Shown here: positions 9,702-20,400 of the stretch, piece by piece | Numbering within the stretch: the first letter of the stretch is position 1 | Layout of the letters: the number at the start of each line of letters is the position of its first letter | Origin: Diplocarpon mali | Taxonomy: Eukaryota > Ascomycota > Leotiomycetes > Helotiales > Drepanopezizaceae | DNA: 64,000 nucleotides | Direction of reading: 5' to 3' | Assembly: GCA_024741835.1 (NCBI GenBank) | Contig: JAENRP010000194.1 | Location: 17,318 to 81,317 of the forward strand | Made by a program: the position numbers and the translations under genes | The notes under the pieces: model-generated | Told to the model about the DNA's origin: nothing | Databases searched by the model: none | Seen by the model: only the letters and a program-made list of their open reading frames with translations

Positions 9702-11436
9702 CTAGTCCATCTCCATATTATCAACTGTGCTGCCCCGCCCAGCCTTTACATACTCTACAAACTGGTCAATAACCCCTGGCCAGGCACCGTCTTCACTCCA
9801 AAAACTCAATGTTTCATCCTCCAATGTCTTCTCAAAGAAATGTGCTGTTTGGTTCCACATATCCTTGTTGACGCTCTTAGTCCACTTCGTATCGAGGAAT
9901 TCAGTCCATAGCTGGATCCAGTTTGTAGAAGGGGTTGCCCATTTCATACCAGGAGGGCTAAAGAGCAGCTGCCAATAGATGATTGCGTTTTCGAGTGGTA
10001 ATGCCTTTTGTCCTTTTTCTTTAGCACAAATAAAGACATGCTTATAGACCTTCTTGAATAAAGCCTTGTCCGTTGAGAGCTGCTTAATTTGACCAGCCAC
10101 ATAGGACTTCTGCTTCAAAAGAGTGTCGGCCCTGTAATAAATATTAGTCAACAACGTTTAGCAAGGAAGCTCAGTATTACCCTATCTTTCTCCATCCATC
10201 GACGAACCCATCCTTCGACATCTCGCCCATAGCAGGTGCTTGAATGATCTCTAATGGGACCAAGTGTTCCACATTGCCCAGATTGACACCCAAATCGTTA
10301 AGGTATCTCATAGTACCCTCAACACTTGCTTGGCCATCTTCGTCATTTGCTTCTATGCACGGAAGTTAGCCAATGAAAATAAATCCGCGCCCTAACATAT
10401 ACAACCTCTGTAACTCTCGAAGAGCTTCGAAAGCCCGTCGTCAGATCTAGAAGTTGGCGTTGCGCCGCTGGAGGCGAAGAAGCTATCGTTTGGTTAGCAT
10501 TGCAGTTCATCAAAGCCAAGCAGTCTTCTTCTTGACGCGCTCCAAGCCTGGAGTAAAAGCTTTCAGAAAACAATAGAGAGAAAGGGATTTTCTCCCTCAA
10601 ATGTGCTCTGCCGGGGCAAAACGTAGATAGTGAACTCGAAATATAGAAATGAATAAGCTCTGGAAGTGATTAAAGACGATAAAAATGGATATGAACATGA
10701 TGATATCGGGTAAAAGATAATTTCCAACTTTGAGAGGTGCAACAATCACTTTCAGTATCTCAGACTCCTAGTATTCGTACAGATGCCGCCATGTGCGCAT
10801 TCCTTGTATCACAATCTCCTAGCACTCGCATCGAAAGTGTCCCAGGTCTCAGTGACTCAGCGACTCGGTGCATCTCTCCAATGTCTCTGTAAACTTGTGA
10901 CGAGTCTACCTTGTAGGCCGGTCCGGTGCGTGGGCTTCTTAATCTGCCCATACTGCCACATAATATTAAAAATAGGCCGAATGAAAGCCACTTCATTCGT
11001 CATTTGTACACTAGATTCCATCCTCAACCAGTGCAGTATACACCAGCACTGGGCAGTCTACCATGGATCTAGCCGGTAGATATAGTTTCAACCACCCTGC
11101 AAATTTAGAATATAGATTCGAAGTGTCTCCATTCCTTCGAGTGAGTCATTGTTCGTAGGAGGGTTTCGAAGGGTGATCTCGACTTTCTTCCTGTTTCATG
11201 AAGTGCCTGTTCGCGCTCTCGTGCAAGGAAACTAAACCATCCTTACCTGTCGCAAGCCTGATCCAACTTCCAGTTTGTAGCTTTTAGTGACTTTTAGGCA
11301 AACAAAAGTCAGCTCCATTATTCTTGCTTCTTAGGTGTTCTGCCAGCAAACTTACCCTCGAGGCTATCTTCTCACTTGCACCAGTGAACTGGATAAACTG
11401 GGCTATCAAGGTCCTCTGCGTGGTCTTTGATGTCAT
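9702..11436 (-). CDS. DCN1: Dcn1, cullin neddylation E3 (UBA + PONY domains)
   Basis: Five exons, 11356-11436, 11247-11290, 10406-10482, 10181-10352 and 9702-10131, give 267 residues. Exons 1-2 encode a UBA-like helix bundle (LIAQFIQFTGASEKIASR, LKATNWKLDQACDSFF). The rest is the PONY domain, with LFESYREANDEDGQASVEGT, QAPAMGEMSKDGFVDGW and a C-terminal LSFWSEDGAWPGVIDQFVEY. Dcn1 binds N-acetylated Ubc12 and the cullin WHB domain, promoting Nedd8 transfer that activates SCF ligases. Three introns are 49-65 bp, but the one at 10483-11246 is 764 bp, far longer than any other in the window; its acceptor (GATAG after TGCTAAC) and donor (ACAG/GTAAGG) are canonical and the frame is exact across it. 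The tail is convergent with MRP17. Confidence 0.93.
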
Positions 11437-12061
11437 GCTGTAGACTTCCTCTTGCTGTATGTAGGACGGATGTAGAGGTGTGAAAGGGAGAAATTTGTTC
11501 GAATGTCTCTCATATGGAATGGTATTCGGGACCGATAGGACTTAAGGTGAGGTACCGCCTTCTCTTATCATTAGCGAGATCGGCTGCTTGGTTTGATAGG
11601 GGGCGGGGCATTACCGCCACCAGTCAATATTGACTTACCTCTAAATCAAGTTGCAAGCCATTATCGAATATAAATGTTCCTATTGAATTATATTTCCTTC
11701 TTGTCACTGGTAAGCGTGAGGATATAATGTTCTTGTAGGCTAACTGCTGCATTTTTTCGCATATTTCTTTTCGAACCTATGTGGCAGCCAGCTGGAAAGG
11801 ACCAAAAGTGCAGCAATTCTAGATTTTCTTAAGTTCCTCGGCAAATGATATGGTTTCGGATTCCAACAGTTCTTTGATGGCCAAGGCCGCCAAACCAGAG
11901 CTGGCAGCAACCAGTGCAATATAATTACTTTCTCCTATGGATTTATACCGATACAAACGCTCATCAAATCAAGCAAGGTCAACTGACTGCCGCTACTATC
12001 ACGCATTAAGAAGCTAGAACTGTGCCAGCAGAAAGTCCAACCCCAAGCATTTATTTTCAGA
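11437..12061. other. Intergenic, DCN1 promoter / MVP1 3' flank
   Basis: A canonical minus-strand donor (GAG/GTAAGT at about 11636-11641) about 200 bp upstream of the DCN1 start could mark a 5'-UTR intron. No coding frame is recognisable. Confidence 0.4.
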
Positions 12062-14548
12062 CTAATCTCCCAGAGGCATGCTCTCCAACTCCTCGTGCAA
12101 TTGCTTCCAGTTATTAGCTTGCATCTCAGAGTATTTCACACGCTCTTGCGCCCAATCCTGACTCCATCGACTGACGTGATATTGCGACTGCTGGAAGAAC
12201 ATGAGCTCGTCACGTATACACTCCTTTATGAAAACTCCCCGGGCATGTTGGGCCACTATAGACTCCTTATCCTGTTGATAATTAGAAGCGGTCCTGCGAG
12301 TAATAGATGCCTGAGCTTACCCTAATTATGGCCTCCGTCACCTTCTCAATCTCTCCTGGCTTGACCAGTCCTTCTGGCTTTGACCGGATTGTAACCAGCT
12401 TAGTCTCATTGTTCTGAATTCGCCGCTCTAAGTATGGGATATTGTCCTTGTCATAACGGTCTCGACGATCGAACATGTCTCTCATACTAACCAATGCATC
12501 CCGTTGTCTTTTCAAATCCTCTAGCACACCTTGATCCCAAGCTCTCGCCTCATCTTCTAGAAGAGTCTGGCTGTTCGAAAGGTGCTTCGCAGTAGCGTTC
12601 AAACCCTCGTTCAACAGAGGCACGTCATTTGTATCAGTTGAATAAGTATCGTCAGATGAGTCCATCAATGATTGTAACGATAGAGATAATCTCAGATGAT
12701 CTGCTGCGAGACCTTCGTTGCGCTTTGACAGGCGGTCCATGAGATTACACAACTTAATATATATCTCTGCCGATCTTCGTACACCGCTTCTCGTCCTTTC
12801 AAAAAGACCGTCCAATGTTGGTGGAAGAGAGTCTTCTAGTCCTGGGGGAAGATGCCTCCCAGTGAATTCCTCTTGAACAGAGATTGTAGCTTGCTTACGC
12901 CATACAGTAAGCTCCTGGTACTAATTAGCTTGAACTTAGCTAGCGGATATTCGACCAGCGAGGACTAAGCTTACAGTTGGAACCGTCAAAAACATGATTA
13001 CCAGCTGTTCCTGAGATAATACTGGATGTCTGACTAGAGCGTTCGTGAAGCGTGCAAGACCTCTTCTTCTCTTCTCGATGAAGGTATGATCAGCAGCCAA
13101 ATGACTTCCATTGACTACTTTCTATTAGTATTGGCTCGGACCGAAAATTCAGCACGTTATCCTGGTTAATACATGCCCTACGTCAATGCCCGCGATCAGT
13201 ATCCCGAGCTACTAAGCCTTCGGTGGCATTTGGGGGCATATAATACAGCACTACAATCTAAGAAAGGCGTATTGACGTACCTCCTACCCTCTTTGGTGGT
13301 AGCAATGGTAATTGCCGGAAGGGGAACCGCTTTAGTAGGCAATCTAGAAGCCAAACAAAATCGCTATATCTTCTAACAACTTGGCTGCCTCGACGAAGAC
13401 TCGCAACCTTGTAATTGTGATGCTGGAACATAAACATCCCTTCTTTCTCGGGAAGCAAAGTTATGATCACGTTCTCTTCCACACCCCCGCCTGTTACACG
13501 GCCACCGCCAAAAGACCGTGTCGGGGCATTTGAGGGAGGATTATCTCTTCCACCACCAGATGGCTCGAAACCATCTCCACCAATTGTTGAATCGTTCGAA
13601 GCTCGGTGGGAATTTCGGGGAGGACCATCGTAGGAGCCCCAAATTCCAGCAGTAGGAGTAGTAGATACGTCTTCCGCAGGTGGATTGGAGACACCATTAG
13701 AAACATCTGTTGATGCGGTTGTAAAATTGCTTGTTGTTCGGACCGGCTGATAGCCTCCGTTGCTTGCCGCTCTCGATATTTCGTTTCGTTGCAGATTCCC
13801 TTCATGATTGTGACCTTTGTGCATATCAGGACTGGCCCATGGATCTGCTTCTGGGAATCCGATCGAGTTTTTCCTCATTATCCGCGGTGTAGGAGCCGGT
13901 AATGAGTTGGGCGCTGGAGGTGTAACAGGTCGCTGCGGAGGCTTCGCGGCAAGCTCTTCGACTCCAGGGACCGGAGTAGAGAAGCTGGGAATGTTGGGTT
14001 CTGGTAAGTCTGGTCCAAGATCAGCACGAATTTAGCGAATTCCAAGGATGAAAGCACCGACTTCTTCTTCTCTCATCGACGCTGTCTAGCGTTATTTCTT
14101 CGTGTTCTTGCGCCAACCCGACCAATGCTAGTAAAACATTGAATTCGTTTCTAGTAATATCCGAGAGCTGCCCTCCAGACGTAATAGTGCTGACGATACG
14201 ACTTTGCTCATCTGCCCCAATCTTGCCAGAACTCAAAACTCTTGTTATACCAGCCACAGTAAGCTTTCCCTCATAGCCATCCCCGCCTCTGATTAAGTTG
14301 TCGAACGTATCGATGTAACTGTCAGGAACTTCTCCGGCTGGGAGCAGGTGTTTCACCAGTTCGCCTCGCCCAGCCTTCTTTGGAGTCGCCACACCCCATG
14401 GCGATGCGCCAGAAGCACTGTCGTCGTCTGCAAATAGGGAGGACTTCGATCCGGGAGCCGGACTTGGCTCATCATCGAACAGAGAGAGTCGGGACTTAGA
14501 GGCTTGCGCTGGGTTAGATTCGTCTGGTGAAGTTCCGAAGAGCGACAT
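12062..14548 (-). CDS. MVP1: Sorting nexin Mvp1 (SNX8-type PX-BAR)
   Basis: Five exons, 14062-14548, 13281-14009, 12975-13114, 12321-12914 and 12062-12271, give 719 residues, a normal fungal Mvp1 length. The N-terminus MSLFGTSPDESNP leads into an EH-like segment (LVKHLLPAGEVPDSYIDTFD), a disordered Pro/Ser/Gly region, then a PX domain with the phosphoinositide-binding core RRGSQVVRRYSDFVWLLDCL and PLLPPKRVGVNG. The C-terminal third is the helical BAR region (RTSRSGVRRSAEIYIKLCNL-like, ending ELESMPLGD). Mvp1 assembles on endosomes and drives retromer-independent membrane scission and vacuolar sorting. Introns are 49-60 bp apart from one of 166 bp (13115-13280). The first intron uses a weak GTCGGT donor, chosen because it restores RRRNLPEPNIP. 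Confidence 0.95.
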
Positions 14549-16355
14549 AATATCGGTATCGCAATCTTGACGGCAATCTACCTGATTATTCGCAGATAAG
14601 ATACAGGTAATGCGACAGTCGCGAAGATGTTTTCTAGTGTCTGTATTGTGGTCGAAATGGTGATGGTCAGCTTGGGAGGTCGAAGCTCTAGACTAGCGTG
14701 AAGCAGATCCCTGCACGCTAATTGAGCTTTGCCGAACGTCACCAACCAAATTCAAATTATAGCTATCTCCCAACTGAGATTCTCTGATAAGCGTATATTT
14801 ATACTCACCGTATAGTTAAGTTCATATGTCGATATTTGCAGCTGAACAAATTCTGCCATCTTTTACGACCTAGCAAATCGTCGTTGATGTCTCAAGAGGT
14901 CTTACCTGCATGTGTGACACATGGCCAGTTAATGTGTTTGCATTTGTACCTTTAATATAGAATTCCAGTTTGATCTGGGATCTGGCATACACATGTAATT
15001 GCTTTTTCTTAGCAGGAACATTTACAGGGAGCGAGATGCCTCCAATCAAGAGCAGAATTCTTTGCAAAATATGAAAACGATATAAATATACATTCATGTC
15101 AATATCTATCTGCTCACAGAACAAATAACTTCCAACCCTTAGTTGAAATAGGTAGGCAGTATGAAACAAGTTGCCAGATACAACTTCGGTTTCTTTCTGA
15201 TTGTGAGGCCAGATAATATGAACAGAAGTCTATCACAAGAGTCGACGCAACCACCTTTGCCAAAGAATGATACCACACTGGAACGCTTCTTTGCTTGATC
15301 ATTGAAGCGGCAATGTCGGAGTATGGTGGTAATGATGATAATAATGGTGCGATATCTGTTCTTAGTCAAGGTAAGACAAGGGTAGTAATCGTAACTCTTA
15401 AATCCGCGTGTACTCCGATAGGGCACTTAGACAAAGAATACTAGCAACCAACTGTTGAGTAGAACTGATAAGTTGGTCTGGAGATTGTGCCTGGAATCAT
15501 GTGAAGTGACAGAAGGCCCGGCCTGTCAGTCAGAACAGATTGTATCTGGGCCGTGGTGATTGACAAAGAATCGAAGCAAATAATGAATTTTACAGACAAT
15601 GTTGTATTAGGATTTTGATACCTAATTTCCACCTTCGAAGTTCCAGCTTACCATGAAAGTAAACAGAAAAGCACAGCAGAGCATGTTGTCCGATCGTATT
15701 GTCCATCGCATTATCCCAGGGCAGATGCGGCCTTATCTATTTATTTGGCAAGCCACTAAATCGCAGTCTTCGGCGAGGCAACCTTTCAAGGTCTATGCAG
15801 TGCATATCGGCTTCGAAGATGATGGATTGAGAACGGGAAAGCGCAGAGGGCGTGGGCTACCAATGAATCTTTAGGCCCCTTAAGCCAGAAATAGTAGAGA
15901 TTGATAAATGTGTTCAATGTTCGAGGGCCTCTGAGCTTACTGAGAAGAACCAAAGCTGGTAGAGGTCGCCGGAATGTACACATCAACGAAGTTCAGAACT
16001 GACGCGAAGACCTATTTAAACCGGTAATTTGAGAGAATGATGAAGACTAATGTTTCCATGCTCATAATTGTGCCTAGTTCTCATTCCAACCAGTAACTTA
16101 AATATCTCGTTTCGTACACTGGAAACTATTTATCATGATATGGAGAGGGCGGGGCGCGGACGGAGAGTAGACTCAGTAATTGCGGATAATACTTTTACCG
16201 ACTTCCGGGGAATACTAGCTCGTCTCGGCTCAGTAACCAATGATACCCTCGTGCTTTCTAGGCCGCACACATTACCATAAATCATCTAACGACAAAACGA
16301 ACCACAGCACAAAATCCGTAATCTTCGCCAACCAGACGACAAATTTCGCATTCCG
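14549..16355. other. Long intergenic region, no firm gene
   Basis: About 1.8 kb between the MVP1 start and the RPS29 leader. Scattered splice-like sites (for example a minus-strand CAG/GTAAGA at about 14905) occur, but no chain of exons reads as a known protein. The right end must hold the RPS29 promoter. Confidence 0.4.
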
Positions 16356-16359
16356 AGCA

Positions 16360-16440
16360 GTAAGTACTCCATACTTTTTAACCCGTGATCCCGTGCGAAA
16401 TGTGAGCCAGTTTCTCATCAAAACTCTCCCAGATCCCCAG
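16360..16440 (+). other. Candidate 5'-UTR intron of RPS29
   Basis: A strong donor (GCA/GTAAGTACT at 16360) and an acceptor CCCCAG ending 16440, 15 bp before the RPS29 start codon, frame an 81-bp candidate leader intron. Leader introns are common in ribosomal protein genes; no transcript evidence is available here. Confidence 0.4.
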
Positions 16441-16455
16441 GAAAAAGTCGACAAA

Positions 16456-16823
16456 ATGTCCCACGAATCCGTCTGGAACTCGCGCCCCCGCACCTACGGT
16501 AAGGGAGCTCGTGCGTGGTACGTTATATGCCTTTCCCTTAGAATATACAGATGGTGGTGAGAAAGGAGATCGGCGATTGGAGCTCGAGTCTGAGATGGAT
16601 CGGAGGCATACAGCGAGAGAATGCGGTAGCTGACACCCTCGCAGCCGTGTCTGCACTCACAAGGCTGGTTTGATCAGAAAGTACGGACTCAACATCTGCA
16701 GACAATGCTTCCGTGAGAAGGCATACGATATCGGCTTTGTCAAGGTATGCGAATTAGAGCCCGTCTTAAGTGGCAGGAATTTATTCCAGTAAACAAAACT
16801 AATACTTTTGTAAGCACCGTTAA
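16456..16823 (+). CDS. RPS29: 40S ribosomal protein uS14 (Rps29)
   Basis: Three exons, 16456-16517, 16645-16744 and 16815-16823, give exactly 56 residues, starting [20 protein letters not shown] and ending FVKHR. The zinc ribbon is complete: Cys21, Cys24, Cys39 and Cys42 (CRVC, ICRQC). The last exon holds only CAC CGT TAA. Introns are 127 bp (GTACGT) and 70 bp (GTATGC). uS14 sits in the head of the small subunit near the mRNA entry channel. It is the only plus-strand gene between MRP17 and the secreted-protein pair. Confidence 0.98.
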
Positions 16824-17022
16824 AGCACTACCATGGCAAGGAGCCCGTCGATCGATTTGCGCGAGTGGGCAGTAGCGCTTGTATTGGGGCTTTACTCATG
16901 GCACGGAGTTTGGGATGGATGATCAGACGTTTTGATGGTAGAGGGCATTTCGGATGGATGGGACGACTTCGAATGTCTTTTCGATGGATTACCGGACAAT
17001 GGAATGCTTCTCGATTCAGAAG

Positions 17023-17460
17023 TCATTTTCTACAATTGATTTGGGCCACACCTCGCTCTTGATCTGGGGGTAAATTTCCGGTCGATATTCTCATCATTAC
17101 CTCAATAAAAGCCCGTCCAAAAGCATCAGCTGCATATAGCAAAAGTAGAAGGTCAGTGGAAAATTTATAATTTGAGCCAGTGTTCCATTGGGCTAGAGCA
17201 TGGCAGCGAAGGGTCTTCAGAAGTTCTTGGTTGATTTGACGTACTCCTCTGCCTATGTGCGGGGATGCCAGGCACTCTTCACAGTTTGTTTTTATTCCTT
17301 GAACTTCAGTAGTACGGAGAAACGCCATTGCCTAGATTTAAGGACGGCAAGTGCTTACCTCACGTATGCTTTGGCCATCAGGCTGGAAATAGTGCTGGAC
17401 TGTTAAGTAACTTCTGCTTTCTCCGATCCGCTTTCTGGACAGCGCATTCCAGTCTCTCAA
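17023..17460 (-). pseudogene. Possible gene remnant, unrecognised
   Basis: A minus-strand frame (17023-17328) reads MAFLRTTEVQGIKTNCEECL, and an adjacent open stretch upstream ends YLTVQHYFQPDGQSIRE exactly at a GTAAGC donor near 17358. The only nearby acceptor would make a 27-bp intron, too short to be normal, and reading through meets TAA. It may be a decayed or frame-broken gene, or a gene with longer unseen introns. No domain is recognised. Confidence 0.3.
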
Positions 17461-18327
17461 TTTTAGAGACGCAATGAATGCTGCAACTCAGTTTCGACTC
17501 CGATCTGGCACGTATCGAACATTTTCTTGAAAATTCTTCTTACTATGCCCCTTCATGCGGCTTTCACGTTGCTTCAGCGTACCGCACCCTTTTGTGCCAG
17601 ATATCTCGGGGCCGATAAAACGCTAGGTCAGGCGTTGCACTTATGGGACTTGGTCTTCCTTGATAGATAGGCCTTCAGGCTGATAAGCTCAAGCGTATTT
17701 AAGGGGCTTTAGAAAGGTCAACAAATGCCGGTCACTAGAATAAGTCTGCACGATCATCTGCATTAACAATAACCAAAGGCCGGATTTTGCAGTTCTGACA
17801 TCCCGTGTACCATTGCAGGTAGTATACCTCGAATTTCGAATAAAGTGCCATTAATGATATTATGTGAGATGTCGTATCACGTGCAGTTCAGATTCCGAAG
17901 TCGTATTTCAGAAGGTGCTCGTCGTTACTAGTCAATTCTAGCTAGAACGCAATGTCCTGCAAAAACATCTCGCGGAATTATATTCTTACACGTCTGCTTA
18001 TTACAAGCAAATAAAAGCCACGGCAAGAATGCGCATCGGAGTAAGCGAACCTATTCTAGACGATCCCTCCATTCAATCCGTGCCACATCTAGTGTCATAT
18101 CCAAAATCGATAGCTCAAAGGGCACCCAATTGCCCCTATCTGTATACACCATGCAGCTGAAACCCGAAAAAACGAATTTGGCATACATCATTAGCTGCCT
18201 GGTTCATTATGACGTTCAACCTTGCATAGCGAACTCGTCTTGTCTTTCTCCATTGCCTCGGTGCAAGCTGGGGCCAGCCTCGAAGTTGTCGTTGTTGTGG
18301 AAGCAGGAAGTTGGCTTGAGATATTCC
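17461..18327. other. Intergenic, no gene seen
   Basis: Only short, unrecognised frames. The right end is the 3' flank of the RING gene ending at 18328. Confidence 0.45.
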
Positions 18328-20016
18328 TTATGTCTGGACATCAAATCCGCCAAAATTGAGAGGAGGACCAATACGTCGGCGCTGAGCATCTAGTCCCCAT
18401 CTTACCACCATTGGTACCTCAGTCTCTCTTATGACTGGTAGCTCGGCTGAGACTGGAGGTGGAGGAGCGCGTCGTCGGCGCCGCTGAACGGCTATACCTG
18501 CCTGGATTGTTAATCCCACTGCAGCTGCGTGTGCCAATTCTAGGGACCGGGGGTCGCCTTGCTGGAAGTCAGCGGGAATAGGAGCATTGGTTTCTTCATT
18601 TGCAACACCTATGCTCTGCTGGATTTCGTCTCCACCAACCTCAATCTTCGAACCATCCGACTGGCTGCCGTTAGCATCGTCGATTGGGGCCAGCAACTTT
18701 CTCGAGAACGATTCTGGGAGTTTGAATCTGCACATGGGGCAGGTAGGAACTCTTGCGGGTTGGGCATTGACAGCTTCGGCCACCCACGCTTTCAGACATA
18801 TGAGTCCAAAAATCTGTCCACAGCAGATTGTCATCTGAACTGGCACCTCAGTGATACCCTCTGGATTAACGACTGCCAGCTCATCCTACTTTCCGAATTA
18901 GTATATGAGCAGACTGAAGGCTGCAAATTCTCTACATCATATGCGCCAACGATTGCGGAGCCTGTACTGACCTGGCAAATGGAGCAGCTCCTGCAGTCTT
19001 TCTCCAAATACTCGACAGGTAAGAACTGAAATCCAATATTTTCACTCAGTACTTTGCGCTTGATCTCGATGACTTGAACCCGATCAACCATCAATAGACC
19101 CGCCAGAATCTTTGTTCCATATCCAGTGCTTGTAATGTGAACAACAGTCCCAGTGGGATCGAGTCCTAGCCCAGGCTGAACTGTCTCCTCAATCAAACCG
19201 AACATCTCCTGCCACTCATTCATAAAGGTAGCCAAGAATTCCATTATCACGGTAGATTGGTCACTTTCATTAATTGGGCGGTATAGAGGTATGCGACTCA
19301 TATCCTCTCGCATCTTGCGGGCCCAGAGCTTGAGAACACTCTTGACCAAATACTCGGCGGTGATGCCAAAGGCAGCGACGATGGGTCTTTCGACAGGCGT
19401 GAGGTGGTCAATAGATCTAGGGTTTGCGTTTTGTAGGAGGAATGATTTACTTCTCTCGCGAGCGTCGCGGTTATAGTCGAGACAGAGGGGAATATCTTCA
19501 AGGTCCTCGGCCTAGAAAATTCGTCAGGATATTTCTTGCAAACATTGCTGGTAAGGAGCATTCACATTAGGGTACCAGTTCTCGAGGAATGCGACAGTGA
19601 CCTTTTTGTTTTTTCAATCAGCGACTCCTGGAAGAGTTAAGAAAACTCTGGAAGCTTACCGGCTGGATCGTTCTGCTCAAAGGTTTGCCTTCCTGGCCAA
19701 CCTCAATATAAATGCCCACTTCTCTAAGCACGGATCGCATGATTTCTACCTCCTCATTTGAAATAGAGTATTGAGATCGTGGCTCATGATTCAAAACCCA
19801 TCTCCAGTAGAAGCCCCAAACATCTTCTGCTGAGGTGACACCATACCCTAGATTTGCAGTGCAGAGTGCCACTCGCTCTGCAGACCAACCGCTCATATGT
19901 GCAAGAGAGATGATAATAGCTGTTCCAAGTACGCTCAAGTGGTGGAGTACTTGGTTGAAGACCAAGCGCTCAACAGACAGTGGAGAACAGTGATGATCTG
20001 GCACAACACTTGACAT
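18328..20016 (-). CDS. RING-like E3 ligase candidate, fungal-specific
   Basis: Four exons, 19660-20016, 19566-19601, 18972-19511 and 18328-18885, give 496 residues. Exon 2 is only 36 bp (VTVAFLENWYPN). The RING-like motif spans the last intron: CRSCSIC at 304-310, then ICCGQIFGLICLKAWV at 331-346 and CPMC at 360-363. The usual CGH histidine is replaced by Gln335, so zinc site two may be altered or use another ligand. N-terminal 300 residues are mostly helical and unrecognised. The C-terminus is basic then Pro-rich (QRRRRRAPPPPVSAELP). All exon junctions are phase 0. The family is common in filamentous fungi but has no established substrate; ubiquitin ligase activity is inferred. Confidence 0.86.
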
Positions 20017-20400
20017 CTTTGTTTTAAAGGAGAGACAGGAGTGATGTGAGATGACGTGATGATTTATTGTGAAGGCTTATTGACTGACAAAGCGTCTCGC
20101 AGATGTAGTGAAGCTGAAATAGTATCCAGAGGCTCAGTGAGTCAAGAGTCCAGGGAGCGTAGATTGCAGAACGCGCAACGAGCCGTCAGTCAAGTGCAGG
20201 TGTGAACAGAACAAGAGATACCTGGTAGCCCAAAGTATGAACAGGGAGATGACTCCCCCATATGTGGTTGGGCAAAAAGAGCTCTGCGGCAGAAGGGCAG
20301 TGTTGCGTTGAGGTAGGGAATAGCAAAAAGGCATATGAGGAAGCGATCTTGTAGCCTGCACTAAGCTAGTGAATACAATATATTCGTTAGCCTTGGGGCA
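20017..20400. other. RING gene promoter region, edge of the gene island
   Basis: No coding frame is recognised. Base composition falls sharply to AT-rich immediately to the right. Confidence 0.45.

Noticed and set aside
10343..10600. Minus-strand frame MREKIPFSLLFSES as the DCN1 N-terminus
   Set aside because: It is in the long intron; the true UBA exons at 11247-11436 give exact frame and family signature.
14761..14860. Possible first exon MAEFVQLQISTYELNYT with GTGAGT donor on the minus strand
   Set aside because: No following exon could be found before MVP1 starts; treated as chance.
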